Origin: Bacillus carboniphilus
GTDB taxonomy: Bacteria > Bacillota > Bacilli > Bacillales > JAIVKR01
Direction: 5' to 3'
DNA length: 64,000 nt
Assembly: GCF_020524035.2 (NCBI RefSeq)
Contig: NZ_CP129013.1
Coordinates: forward strand, 3,410,001-3,474,000
The position numbers and the translations under genes were made by a program. Of the stretch, positions 35,932 through 46,908 are shown piece by piece. The first letter of the stretch is position 1. The number at the start of each line of letters is the position of its first letter. The notes below the pieces were generated by a model, which ran no database searches, was not told the origin of the DNA, and worked only from the letters and a program-made list of their open reading frames with translations.

Positions 35932-36330
35932 AACAGGACTGTCATTATTGAGGGTGTGCTTTGTGAACATCGTTTCTGATCCAAAATGTTTCCTTTATGT
36001 GCATTACCTAAACTTCTCAGGTCTGATATTTTTTGATTTTTTGTCGCCTATGATAGTAGAACGATAGCTTCTCATGATGCCTTTTCCTGGTTAGGTAAAT
36101 ATATTGTTTAATAGTTAATGTCTTTGCCCTGTAGGGCTGATAAATATCTCTATTAAATTTGGCTCATTTATCCATTTTAGAATCGTGCGTGTTACATGGA
36201 GAAGAGGATATAATTTCCTTTAATAAAAGAGCTCGAACCATGCTAAGGTCATGTTTTCAAAGAATTGTGTCCATAGAGGCTCAAAGTTAACCGACATGGG
36301 ATACGAACTGTTATTAGGGAAATCTGTTTA
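35932..36330. other. Gene-free stretch, possible decayed coding DNA
   Basis: About 400 bases without an ORF that has a start and ribosome binding site. The minus strand has protein-like segments in broken frames (for example TIKQYIYLTRKRHHEKLSFY) that I cannot assign. Confidence 0.4.
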
Positions 36331-36484
36331 AGAGGTTGTTCAAAAAGCCCTACGATGCCCATGACGGACTAGCGCATCATCGTTAGCCGCAGGACGCGTC
36401 TGAACTTAGATGATGGACTTACAAAGGGTTTCAGCTTTTCTATTCAGCGTCCTTTTTTTCCTACTTTTTGAACCCGCACTATAA
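36331..36484. repeat. Dispersed repeat family A, copy 4 (most complete)
   Basis: Left end AGAGGTTGTTCAAAAAGCCC, right end CTTTTTGAACCCGCACTATA, so the 10-bp GTTCAAAAAG arm is perfectly inverted. Inside, CATCAT and ATGATG arms enclose CGC-AGGAC-GCG, comparable to CAC-AGGAC-GTG in the family-B copies. Confidence 0.75.
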
Positions 36485-36660
36485 TAGGTATAGTCTATTA
36501 GACCACAAAATGATCGTCATATCACAACTAATAATGTTAAGTGGAACATCTATCAAGCTACTATTTGTTATCCGATTGATAATTAATTGAAAACTTATTG
36601 AAATAGGTATGTAAGAATAATTTGATATAGTTGGTACAACCCATTATAAATATTTCTCCG

Positions 36661-36690
36661 AAGAGCATCCATCTAGTTGGGTGCTTTTTT
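36661..36690 (+). terminator. Terminator-like hairpin without an upstream gene
   Basis: AGCATCC-ATCTAGTT-GGGTGCT followed by eight T. The nearest upstream gene ended 730 bp earlier, so it could be an orphan terminator or an attenuator in a leader of the cupin gene. Confidence 0.6.
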
Positions 36691-36806
36691 TCTTAAGAAA
36701 GCGTAGAAACCTGTCCGCTTCCCTTTTATTCCTGTACAGTTCTAACACCCAATGACTTAAAGGTGGAGGAACGTAGATTAAGTTACAAAGAAAGGGTGAG
36801 ATAGCT

Positions 36807-37133
36807 ATGAAAAAGAAAACAAAAGATAACAGCGAAGAATTTAGAATAGGAACGATATTTAAGGGATGGCACCTATTAAATCATGATCAATTAAGTATTA
36901 TACATGAACAAATGTCACCAAATTGTGAGGAAGAGTTGCATGATCATGAAAAAGCTGAACAATTCTTCTTTGTTTTGAAAGGAACGTTGACGTGTAAGGT
37001 TGATGGAATTGAACATATTTTGAGAGAAAATGAAGGTATTCATGTCCCCCCTAAAATGAAACATAAAATGATTAACTATACTAATGATTCAGTAGAATTT
37101 CTAACAATTTCTTCTCCTCATTATCGTTTATAA
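36807..37133 (+). CDS. Cupin-domain protein
   Basis: 108 residues forming a single small beta-barrel. Cupin motif 1 is EELHDHEKAEQFFFVLKG (metal-binding His, His, Glu positions HxH-like with Glu) and motif 2 is GIHVPPKMKHKMINYT. It binds a metal and probably a small ligand; the substrate cannot be read from sequence. AAAGGGTGAG precedes the ATG. There is no operon partner within 90 bp. Confidence 0.85.
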   Translation: MKKKTKDNSEEFRIGTIFKGWHLLNHDQLSIIHEQMSPNCEEELHDHEKAEQFFFVLKGTLTCKVDGIEHILRENEGIHVPPKMKHKMINYTNDSVEFLTISSPHYRL

Positions 37134-37223
37134 AAGGTGGACTTTCCAAAAACATATTTTTCAGGAATATAGCACAAGATCCTAGAATAGATTTTACAAA
37201 CGATGGGATGAGGAGGAATATAA

Positions 37224-37742
37224 GTGGAGAAATTTAAAAGTGTTATTACGACTCCTGATGTAAGGGTTCAAGCGGAGGAAGGAAGGCTATTTTCTGGTTC
37301 AACAGAGATTTTGCAGTTTGGAAATAGTACTTCGGCATGGGGGAGATTGTGTAATCCAAAACAGTCTACAGTAAATTTATTTATAGACGTATTCACAATA
37401 AGCAACTTTAGCGATAACCCTTTTACGGCTAATCTATATAGGAACTCACTTCCCCCAGGGGATAGACTTAAATCTTCTGATGTAGGTAATGCTAACTTTG
37501 GATCAATTAACTCTCCTGAAGGTGTTATTCAATATAACCCTTCTGTAAATGGCGTTCCATCAGGTGGGACCAGAGTCATCCCCAGACGTGTTCCATCAAA
37601 TGAAACAATAGCAGATTCTATTGATGGGAAAGCTATACTTCCTCCTGGTACTTCTCTATTAATATTTTTAACTAGTGATACATTGGTAAAAGGAGAAATT
37701 CAATTCGCTTGGTGGGAAAACAGAGATATTACTTGTTACTAA
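37224..37742 (+). CDS. DUF6143-family protein
   Basis: The GTG start behind GAGGAGGAA gives 172 residues. The pattern LFSGSTEILQFGN..AWGRLCNPKQSTVNLFIDVFTISNFSD.PF.A.LY and the C-terminal GKAILPPGTSLLIFL...FAWWENR match what I recall of DUF6143, small beta-rich proteins of spore-forming Firmicutes with no known function. No signal peptide. A 69-residue gene follows closely, probably in the same transcript. Confidence 0.6.
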   Translation: MEKFKSVITTPDVRVQAEEGRLFSGSTEILQFGNSTSAWGRLCNPKQSTVNLFIDVFTISNFSDNPFTANLYRNSLPPGDRLKSSDVGNANFGSINSPEGVIQYNPSVNGVPSGGTRVIPRRVPSNETIADSIDGKAILPPGTSLLIFLTSDTLVKGEIQFAWWENRDITCY

Positions 37743-37778
37743 CAGTGTTTAGAATAGGGTGAGAAAGGGTGGACTGTT

Positions 37779-37988
37779 ATGGTTGAAACGTCATCTATTT
37801 TTGAGCTAGGTGAACAAAGGGTCGCTGAGTTAGTCATATATATTAATATTGCGTCTGATCGAGTATGCTTTTTGCCATATGGGCAGCTTGTTAATAAGAC
37901 GATTACATATACAGGATATAAAGAAATAAGAGAACAAATCCAAAAAGAAGCTACCGTTGAAATGAGTAGACGCTCGGTGACGGTCTAG
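37779..37988 (+). CDS. Small hypothetical protein
   Basis: 69 residues (MVETSSIFELGEQRVAELVI...EATVEMSRRSVTV), 36 bp after the DUF6143 gene and 4 bp before the next. GGGTGAGAAAGGGTGG lies upstream of the ATG. No motif or membrane segment. Likely part of a DUF6143 - this gene - DUF4386 operon. Confidence 0.55.
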   Translation: MVETSSIFELGEQRVAELVIYINIASDRVCFLPYGQLVNKTITYTGYKEIREQIQKEATVEMSRRSVTV

Positions 37989-37991
37989 GTT

Positions 37992-38672
37992 ATGGTGATA
38001 AAGGGAGCGAATTCCGTTCGAAGGTCTACAACGATTGTCGGTATGCTATTAATAGTGGGAATAGTTGCAGGTGTATTTAGTGTTGTTCCTGTTGTAGATG
38101 GAACAGATTATCTTGCCCAGGCTTTTTTACATAAACAACAAGTGCTCATAGGATCATTTTTTCAACTGTTAATGGTCGTTGCGTATGTAGGGGTTCCTAT
38201 TTTATTATATTCGATTTTAAGTCAGCATAATAAAACACTAGCTCTTGGATCTGTTGCTTTCGGCATAATTGCGGGTGTTTTCATTATTATCGGGGTAATT
38301 ACTCTTTTATTGTTATTGGCATTAAGTCATGATTATACAAAATTAGCAACTGTAGATGCATCCTATTTTCAAGTCATTGGTGATTTGTTAAAACAAGGAC
38401 GTGATTTAGTTAATCATGTAGCAACAACATTAGCGTTTGTTTTAGCCATGCTCTTGTTTAACTATATATTCTACCAAAACAAGCTTGTTCCTCGTTGGTT
38501 GTCAGCTTGGGGCATTATTGGATCTATATTGTCCATTTTGGCAAGCTTATCATTTATGGCAAGTTTTATAGGATTAGATGCAACATACATGCTACTAAAC
38601 GTCCCAATAGCTTTTCAACAAATTGTCTTAGCTACATGGTTGATAATTAAAGGATTCAATAAAACGGTCTAG
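37992..38672 (+). CDS. DUF4386 membrane protein
   Basis: 226 residues with six hydrophobic segments. The conserved features of DUF4386 are visible: the first helix and short loop with D-Y-L (VVDGTDYLAQAF), LLYSILSQHNKTLALG, and the late FYQNKLVPRWLSAWGIIGSI. Function unknown; often annotated as an integral membrane protein of stress-related loci. Starts 4 bp after the preceding stop, so translation is probably coupled. Confidence 0.8.
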   Translation: MVIKGANSVRRSTTIVGMLLIVGIVAGVFSVVPVVDGTDYLAQAFLHKQQVLIGSFFQLLMVVAYVGVPILLYSILSQHNKTLALGSVAFGIIAGVFIIIGVITLLLLLALSHDYTKLATVDASYFQVIGDLLKQGRDLVNHVATTLAFVLAMLLFNYIFYQNKLVPRWLSAWGIIGSILSILASLSFMASFIGLDATYMLLNVPIAFQQIVLATWLIIKGFNKTV

Positions 38673-38706
38673 AATCGTCTTTTTTATTGAAATAATACTG
38701 TTTAGG

Positions 38707-38900
38707 GTGAACTACATACCACCTACGCTAGCGATTAGAGGTGGATGCTTCCTAGGTACAGAAACCTAATGGTCTCTAATGGACTAGGCGATCCCTCGTG
38801 AACCAAGAGTTCTTGTTTCCTTTATGTAAGCTTTCGAATACCTTCGTTTTTGATATTGATTGACGCATTCCAATCACGATCGGATGAGAATCCACAATGA
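38707..38900 (-). ncRNA. Predicted omega RNA (right-end RNA) of the TnpB element
   Basis: In IS200/IS605 elements the guide RNA overlaps the tnpB 3' end and extends to the right end. Here the minus strand after the tnpB stop carries hairpins (CCTAG...CTAGG and CCACCT...AGGTGG) and ends GTAGTTCAC at about 38707. The guide would be the host bases just beyond, starting CCTAAACAGT on the minus strand. Inferred from family knowledge. Confidence 0.5.
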
Positions 38901-39945
38901 CAATGGAACACTCGGTCAGAAAGCGTCAATTCTTCCTTGATTTGACCGCAATTTGAGCACGTTTTTGAAGAAGGAAACCATTTATCGATCTTGATTAGTT
39001 TCTTTCCTTGTTCTTTTAACTTGTACTCTAAATAGGATGTGAACCTCCCCCAGGCATTATCAGCTACACTTTTACCAAACTTCAATGCTTGAGACATCCC
39101 TTTCATATTGAGGTCTTCAATAATGACGCAATCGTATTGGTTTGCGAGTCTATAAGACTGTTTATGAAGAAAGTCTTTTCTTTGGTTGGCGATTTTCTCA
39201 TGAATTTTCGCTACTTTTAAGCGCTGTTGATGCCAACGAGAAGAGCCTTTTGTTCGTCTAGCTAATATGCGGCTTTCTTTGGCTAGCTTCTCTACCATTT
39301 GACGATAAAAACGAGGGTAATTGGCTTTCTTACCTGTTTCACTATCGACAAATAAGCCATTCATCACAAAGTCTAGACCAATCAATAAATGAAATTTGGT
39401 TGTTCTACAATTTTCTTTTCATATTCAGTCAAGATGGACACAAAAAACTTCCCTGTTTTAGTCATGGAGATCGTACACGCTTTTATCTTATGTCCATCAG
39501 GTATTGGGCGATGCTGTTTGATTTTTATCCATTTCAGTTTTGGTAGTTTGATCAATCCATCTATAAGTTCAATATTTCCATTTACAACGTTTGTTGAATA
39601 GGATTGTCTCGATTTACGACTTTTGAAGGTAGGAAAGTCAGCCTTTTTAGCAAAGAAGTTTTGATACGCTTTTTGAAGATTGATTTGTGCATTCGCTAAA
39701 GCGAGTGAATCAACTTCCTTCAACCATTCGAATTCTTTTTTGTACTGGGCAGGTGTCGGGAACTTTTGCATTTTCAAGGTTTCCTTATCATCCTTATATT
39801 TCTCATAGGTTTTCTTACGGTCATCTAACATTTTGTTGTACACAAAACGCACACAACCAAAGGTTCTGCGAATAAGAGAAGCTTGTTCACGTGTAGGATA
39901 GATACGGAATTTATACGCCTTGTTTAGCTTTGTCACGATTTTCAC
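38822..39945 (-). pseudogene. tnpB: TnpB RNA-guided nuclease, one frameshift
   Basis: The first 187 residues from GTG 39945 (YKFRIYPTREQASLIRRTFG...) form the N-terminal WED/REC region and end at a TGA at 39382. The frame shifts by one base and continues from IGLDF (RuvC Asp) through IIEDLN (Glu), the CSNC...CHCG zinc finger and SSDRDWNASINIK (Asp) to 38822. All three catalytic acidic residues are conserved and the summed length (about 374) is normal. A single base restores it, so it may be a recent mutation or read error. Confidence 0.88.
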
Positions 39946-40166
39946 CTACCTTGACATTCTATAACAATATTATACAAAAAAAGAACCGATTCATCACCCA
40001 CTTCCTCTTCATTTAGAAGTGGGCGACTTCTCGGCAATTACGTTAAATCTCAAGATACATCAGATTTCTTTTCTTTCTCAGAAATCATTACCATTGTTTC
40101 TTCTATGACATTCCTATAATATAAATCTGTTCTTATAATTTTTTACAACATCTAGGAGGAAACAAC

Positions 40167-40376
40167 ATGTCAGAAAAAAACTGGGTAGCAACAATACTAC
40201 TTTGCGTTTTCTTAGGTGGATTCGGTGTACACCGTTTCTACGTAGGAAAAATTGGGACAGGTATCTTAATGTTAGTGACTTTTGGAGGATTAGGTGTCTG
40301 GGCAATAATTGATTTAATTGTTATCATTTTAGGTAACTTCAAAGATAAAGAAGGTAATGTTATTAAAGCATCCTAA
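40167..40376 (+). CDS. TM2-domain membrane protein
   Basis: 69 residues, AGGAGG upstream. Two membrane helices joined by the TM2 signature (GGFGVHRFYVGKIGTGILML and W.IIDLIVIILG). TM2 proteins are small, widespread and of unknown role. Followed immediately by a terminator. Confidence 0.9.
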   Translation: MSEKNWVATILLCVFLGGFGVHRFYVGKIGTGILMLVTFGGLGVWAIIDLIVIILGNFKDKEGNVIKAS

Positions 40377-40392
40377 TTAGGATGCTTTTTTT
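40365..40392 (+). terminator. Terminator of the TM2 gene
   Basis: AAAGCATCCT-AATT-AGGATGCTTT followed by TTTTT; it overlaps the last codons. Confidence 0.85.
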
Positions 40393-40499
40393 AAATGATG
40401 TTCTAAATAATTTGTAGAAACTTTTCCTTTGTTGAATCGTTAAAAGTATAATTGTTATAGCGATTTAGAAAGAGGATGCCGAAATAGGTATTATCCTTA

Positions 40500-40836
40500 T
40501 GAAGATCCGTTTTTTTCTAGGTTTGAAGTTATCTTTTTTTTGATTTTTTCCATTATATTATTAGTATTTGTCTCAATATTTATCGGTGCAGTGGTATAGT
40601 TGGGGCGTAATAATAAACAGCCAGTATTAACAGTTCCAGCAAGGATAGCTTCAAAACGTCATCATCAAGGCAGAGAAACGTCTACATCATATTATGTTAC
40701 TTTTGAAGTAGTTAGTGGTGATCGTATGGAATTTCATGTTAGTAGCTCTGAATTCGGAATGTTGTCCGAGGATGATATTGGTTATTTGACGTTTCAAGGT
40801 ACAAGATATCATAGATTTGAACGTAACGTAAGCTAG
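40500..40836 (+). pseudogene. DUF2500-family protein with in-frame TAG
   Basis: Reading DPFFSRFEVIFFLIFSIILL then VFVSIFIGAVV, a TAG at 40597-40599, then LGRNNKQPVLTVPARIASKR...SYYVTFEVVSGDRMEFHVSS...GDRGxL-like...FQGTRYHRFER. The N-terminal membrane segment and the C-terminal beta domain are both typical of DUF2500, so the stop interrupts a once complete gene. No proper start codon is visible upstream. The open part from a TTG at 40600 is unlikely to be expressed alone. Confidence 0.7.
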
Positions 40837-40915
40837 CGAAATAACTAGTATCCATGAAGATTCATTTTATTAATTCAAGAATTAATGGATAAGTCGAGAG
40901 GACGCAAGACAGGTT

Positions 40916-41098
40916 TTATAAATTTTCATTCACCTTTGGTCTAACAAAGAAAAGGTCTATTAAACCAAGGATCACTGCTATCGAGAAAAATAATACTAAA
41001 TTTCCTGTTATTGCTGCGGCAGCATCTAAAATAATTGAACCAAAGAAACGAATAGTTTCAACTTTCTTTCTATAATGTTGATTAGGGTTATTTTCCAT
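40916..41098 (-). CDS. Small membrane protein
   Basis: 60 residues from ATG 41098 with GAGGTGATG upstream. One or two hydrophobic helices (IRFFGSIILDAAAAITGNLV, LFFSIAVILGLIDLFFV). No known family. The ribosome binding site makes it credible. Confidence 0.55.
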   Translation of the reverse strand: MENNPNQHYRKKVETIRFFGSIILDAAAAITGNLVLFFSIAVILGLIDLFFVRPKVNENL

Positions 41099-41590
41099 TT
41101 CATCACCTCGTGATTAAATGAGTTATACTCATCTTTTATTTTCATGTGTTTAATCAGTTTATCTTAAGTAATATATAAGATTTTAATATAATAATATCTT
41201 TGACGATTATCTTCTAATTTTATCATAAATAATGATCTTTATTGAACAAATGGTTTTGTAGTAGAAAGGGAATAAAATCTCATTACCACAATAAGTGGGG
41301 TAAGAACTAAGAATATGTCCATGAAAACGAATGGGGAATTTAAAATATCAATCTTGTTTAGAAAGAAGGTTTTGGGTTCAATTAATTCCTCTTTACGAAA
41401 AAATTCCGTAGAGAGATGTTTTATTTATAAAGTCATAAGATTGATTCTAGCCATTTTAAGGGGGGACTTCTTAATAACAATTTCTTTTTAGTGATAAATT
41501 GTAAAATGACTTTCAAAAGTGTAAACGTTTATAATTACTCCTACTATCACAATTAATTCACTAATAATCTAGACTAATGAAAAAGAGTAA
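41099..41590. other. Gene-free region upstream of the GH81 pseudogene
   Basis: AT-rich, stop-dense in all frames. Probably contains the remains of the missing 5' part and promoter of the glucanase gene, but no homologous segment could be read. Confidence 0.45.
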
Positions 41591-43642
<2,052 letters not shown>

Positions 43643-43672
43643 GCCTATGATTGAAAGTTAAGATTATTGATT

Positions 43673-43712
43673 GACCTCACGCCTCCCGAAAAGGAAGGGT
43701 GAGGTCATTTAC
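43673..43712. terminator. Terminator between the glucanase pseudogene and small leftward genes
   Basis: GACCTCACGCCTCCC pairs with GGAAGGGTGAGGTC, with loop GAAAA. It may work in both directions. Confidence 0.7.
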
Positions 43713-43816
43713 GTTTTACAAAAGCGAAATATACCCAAGAAGTGGATCTACTATGCTAACTTGGATTTTCTCCTATATTGCCATATTCCTATTTTATACT
43801 TATATGTAAAAAAAAA

Positions 43817-43987
43817 CTATGAAAATACATTAACAGTCACAATACTTAAGGTGCAAAAAACATATAGTCCCAATGCTATCCTTTTATTATGTTTAGGCAC
43901 TTCTGTATTTTTGAATACTTTGATGTTTTTGTATGTCAAAAGTAAAAATACGAATATTGATACAATTAACAGTTCATTCATTATCAT
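43817..43987 (-). CDS. Small membrane protein (56 aa)
   Basis: ATG 43987 behind AGGAGGAAAG gives MIMNELLIVSIFVFLLLTYK, a basic loop (PKHNKRIALG) and a second helix. Two membrane segments, unknown family. Third of three leftward small genes in a row. Confidence 0.5.
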   Translation of the reverse strand: MIMNELLIVSIFVFLLLTYKNIKVFKNTEVPKHNKRIALGLYVFCTLSIVTVNVFS

Positions 43988-44086
43988 CTTTCCTCCTGTT
44001 GGATTCATATTGTACTGACATTCAACGTAAGAAATAAAATAATAGTTTTAATCGCAATCTTCGTATAGTCTTTGATCGAAAGGATA

Positions 44087-44251
44087 TTAGTCAACTAGTT
44101 TGTAGATTGAGAAAATTCCTATTGTTAGCACGGGCAGTTTAATCGCTAACCTTATAGTCATTGAATAATGCCCTATGAGATATTCCAATAAAATTGTAAT
44201 GATTATTGCAAATATGATGACATAAATAGTTGCTTTTTTTATACGAATCAT
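44087..44251 (-). CDS. Small membrane protein (54 aa)
   Basis: MIRIKKATIYVIIFAIIITI then LLEYLIGHYSMTIRLAIKLP and a hydrophobic end. GGATG is the only Shine-Dalgarno-like hint, so the start is uncertain. Two membrane helices. It probably belongs with its two neighbours. Confidence 0.4.
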   Translation of the reverse strand: MIRIKKATIYVIIFAIIITILLEYLIGHYSMTIRLAIKLPVLTIGIFSIYKLVD

Positions 44252-44300
44252 CCTAATAAGAGTAGTAATTAGTAACGGTGTTATATATAGCTTTCTCTCG

Positions 44301-44462
44301 TTATTCGTTTTTTTGATTTTTTTGAACTTCCTTCAATAATTGAATGATTAACTTATTTTGATCCATCACTTTTTTATTATCCTTATCCAAAATTGGTAAA
44401 TAGTATATAATGAAAACGAGTATAGTAATGATAGGCAATATAACTAATACCACTGTTAACAT
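44301..44462 (-). CDS. Small membrane-anchored coiled-coil protein (53 aa)
   Basis: ATG 44462 with GGTGAATT upstream gives one membrane helix (MLTVVLVILPIITILVFIIY) and a charged tail (LDKDNKKVMDQNKLIIQLLK) likely to form a short coiled coil. The design resembles small Bacillus membrane proteins next to immunity or regulator genes. Family unknown. Confidence 0.5.
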   Translation of the reverse strand: MLTVVLVILPIITILVFIIYYLPILDKDNKKVMDQNKLIIQLLKEVQKNQKNE

Positions 44463-44631
44463 TTTAATTCACCAACTTTTTTATGCATGCTTCTATTAAG
44501 TAGTGAAAATATTAAGATATTTACAAATTATACTTTACACTAGTTGGCTATTTTTTTGAAGAAAAGAAGGAACAAAATAATATTTCATCTGGACAGTTTG
44601 GAATATTTACAAATATGGGGAGGGGAACAAG

Positions 44632-45295
44632 TTGAAGATTAACGAAAAGCATATAGTTATGGGGGATAAACTGCTTAGATTTACTCATATACAAAACAAC
44701 GCGAGCAAAGTTTGTTTCATGTTTTCCGGTGCTGCGTATACATATGACAAGCCCTTATTTTATTATTCAACAATGAAATTTATAGAAGCTAAAATAGATA
44801 TTATCCAAATACATTACCATTTTAGTAAAGATGACTTTCAGCTTCCTATTGAAAGTTTAGCAATTTTAATCGAAAGTGAAATCAAACCTATAATAGAAAA
44901 TGTTTTTAGGAATCATCAGTATAAAGAGAGTCTTTTTTTTGGGGAAGTCTCTCGGTACAATCCCAATTATAGACAAACTAATAGATGATTACACACAATC
45001 AAAGTTTATCGCTTTAACCCCTTTATTAAAATACGACTTCATTATGAAGTCACTACAAGATAGTCAAAGCAATATTCTTATCATCATTGGTAAGAAAGAT
45101 CATCACTATATTAAAGAAAAAGTGGAAGTATTAAAAAAGAAAACAAATATAAAGGTGATCATTAGCTTTGCATTAACTATTTTTCAAAATGTCAATACCT
45201 TTATTGAAAGAAAAAACTTAAATATTATTGAAATTATGGAAAATACAAGTCTTTTTAGGTATAAAAAAATCCTTTATAATTTGGAGAACAAGTAG
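44632..45295 (+). pseudogene. Alpha/beta hydrolase, frameshifted at a T8 tract
   Basis: The first frame from TTG 44632 (GGGAGGGGAAC upstream) reads MKINEKHIVMGDKLLRFTHI...VCFMFSGAAYTYDKPLFYYS. At the eight T residues (44933-44940) the frame slips; the following frame gives FLGKSLGTIPIIDKL, the GxSxG nucleophile elbow, and LIIIGKKDHHY, the acid region. One T fewer joins them. The C-terminal third is atypical. An IS4 transposase starts right after, and a hydrolase-like C-terminus reappears beyond it. Confidence 0.7.
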
Positions 45296-45330
45296 CACAT
45301 GTCCAAATCCAAACTATAAAGGAAACAAGC

Positions 45331-46590
45331 ATGGACAATTGTAGCACACATCCTACTTTAAATAAACTACTAGAATTTTTAGATGAAGATACGTTTAAAA
45401 AAATAACCAACGTTCACAATTTAGATAAGTACATAAAGAAACTGACGACCTACTGTTTATTTCAGATTTCCATTGTTGCTCATATTCGAGAGATTGAAAG
45501 TTTAACCCATGTTTCTCTTTATTTAGAAGACGAGAAACAACTGCAGGAAATGATCAAACTTGATTCCATTAGTACTTCTCAATTATCCAGAAGGCTTAAA
45601 GCCATTCCTTCTTCTGTTTTTGAAAAGGTTTTTCGCCACCTTTTGATGAAAATTCACTCTCGATTAAAAAACAAGCCTATTATTCGAGAGATCAGTCGTT
45701 TACATGTGATCGATTCTTCTACGATGACCATGTCTCTATCTCAGTATCCATGGGCCACGTTTCGAAAAACAAAAGCCGGTATTAAGCTGCATCTTAAAGT
45801 CGTTGTGACAAAAGAAATGACCATTCCAGATGAGGTCGTGTTATCTCCTGCGAACCATTCTGATCGTTCTAAGATGGATTCGTTAGTGGAATTAGACCCT
45901 GATTGCCTTTATCTTTTTGATCGTGGGTATATGGATTATAAACAGCTTGATCACTATTGTTTTAAAGACATTCGATTTATTACAAGGTTAAAGAAGAACG
46001 CCAAAATCGAGTATTTAAATGAACAAGTGCCGGATCCCGAAAATCTCATTTTTCAAGACGCTGAAGTGTATCTTGGCGGTGAACAAACAGGGACAAAGAT
46101 GATGCACACGGTTCGTTTAATCAAAACAAAGGATCGTGAAGGTAATGAAGTTATCCTCATTACAAGTTGTTTTGACTTAACCGCAAAAGAAATCGGTGAC
46201 CTTTATCGATATCGTTGGAAAATCGAAACTTTTTTCAAATGGATGAAGCAACATCTTAACATCACCTCTTTTTATGGAAAGAGTCCAAACGCCGTTTATA
46301 ATCAAATTTGGATCGCTCTTATTACGTATTGCCTAGAGGTATTACTGAAGCTTTCCTTAAATGATGACGGTTCGCTACTAACCTTTAAGAGAAGACTGGA
46401 AACCTTATTATATCAGCCGTTTCATACATTTGTTAAAGCGCTGTTCAAAGAAAAAACCAGAACCTCCATAGGACGAAGGAAGCAAAATTGGGAAGTAGAA
46501 TACAGGATGCTCGAGCAACAAGTACTTAGAGGGGAGGTGGACTTTTTAGACGAGCCAACAGGCGAACCTCTTTTTGTGCATTTTTCATAA
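45331..46590 (+). CDS. IS4-family transposase, apparently intact
   Basis: 419 residues with all DDE features: VIDSSTM (first Asp), FDRGYMDYKQL (second Asp) and YRYRWKIETFFKWMK, which fits the Y-2-R-3-E-6-K signature of IS4 transposases. The C-terminus is complete. AAAGGAAAC lies upstream of the ATG. I could not define the terminal inverted repeats or a target duplication with confidence. It is unrelated in detail to the degenerate IS4 transposase at 32960-33800 but belongs to the same family, and could act on related ends. Confidence 0.9.
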   Translation: MDNCSTHPTLNKLLEFLDEDTFKKITNVHNLDKYIKKLTTYCLFQISIVAHIREIESLTHVSLYLEDEKQLQEMIKLDSISTSQLSRRLKAIPSSVFEKVFRHLLMKIHSRLKNKPIIREISRLHVIDSSTMTMSLSQYPWATFRKTKAGIKLHLKVVVTKEMTIPDEVVLSPANHSDRSKMDSLVELDPDCLYLFDRGYMDYKQLDHYCFKDIRFITRLKKNAKIEYLNEQVPDPENLIFQDAEVYLGGEQTGTKMMHTVRLIKTKDREGNEVILITSCFDLTAKEIGDLYRYRWKIETFFKWMKQHLNITSFYGKSPNAVYNQIWIALITYCLEVLLKLSLNDDGSLLTFKRRLETLLYQPFHTFVKALFKEKTRTSIGRRKQNWEVEYRMLEQQVLRGEVDFLDEPTGEPLFVHFS

Positions 46591-46751
46591 TAAAAGTATA
46601 ATTATTTAAAAATATGGATAAAGGCTACTTGATGCAGAGGTTATCTTTTTTTAATTTTAAAAAGACGGAAAATTCAGTTATTAATAGTATTTGCGAATCA
46701 AAAGCTGCTTGATTTTTATTGTGAAGTTTTATGCAACGTTAATGAAAGGTG

Positions 46752-46862
46752 ATAGAGTTTGAAGGAGTAAATCATTCGTTAGATATTGAACCCTTCGATA
46801 CAAGTGGGTCTATCTCTGTTTTGAAAGAGACGATCAATGGCATAAGCGACTATTTAAAGTGA
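46752..46862 (+). pseudogene. Alpha/beta hydrolase C-terminal fragment
   Basis: IEFEGVNHSLDIEPFDTSGS followed by ISVLKETINGISDYLK and a stop. EGxNHSL is the usual catalytic-His motif near the end of small alpha/beta hydrolases. It lies beyond the IS4 element that follows the frameshifted hydrolase, so it may be its detached C-terminus or that of a second copy. Confidence 0.5.
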
Positions 46863-46908
46863 GCATAGTAATAAAAGGTGTTTTTTTGGTGGATGATTCA
46901 GAGAGATA

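Larger units (their letters stand above)
38707..40040 (-). mobile_element. IS200/IS605-type element carrying only tnpB
   Basis: The right end (low coordinates) shows CCACCT...AGGTGG hairpin and ends in GTAGTTCAC, a typical TnpB-element right end. The left end near 40000-40040 has the palindrome CCCACTTC...GAAGTGGG. Between them is only a tnpB gene; there is no tnpA. This is the common stand-alone tnpB arrangement. Exact left boundary not determined. Confidence 0.75.

Noticed and set aside
36661-36690. Riboswitch in the cupin leader
   Set aside because: Only a simple terminator hairpin is visible, with no conserved aptamer core that I recognise.
43671-44018. 115-residue plus-strand ORF
   Set aside because: It starts in the glucanase terminator and is antisense to a small gene with a clear AGGAGG site.
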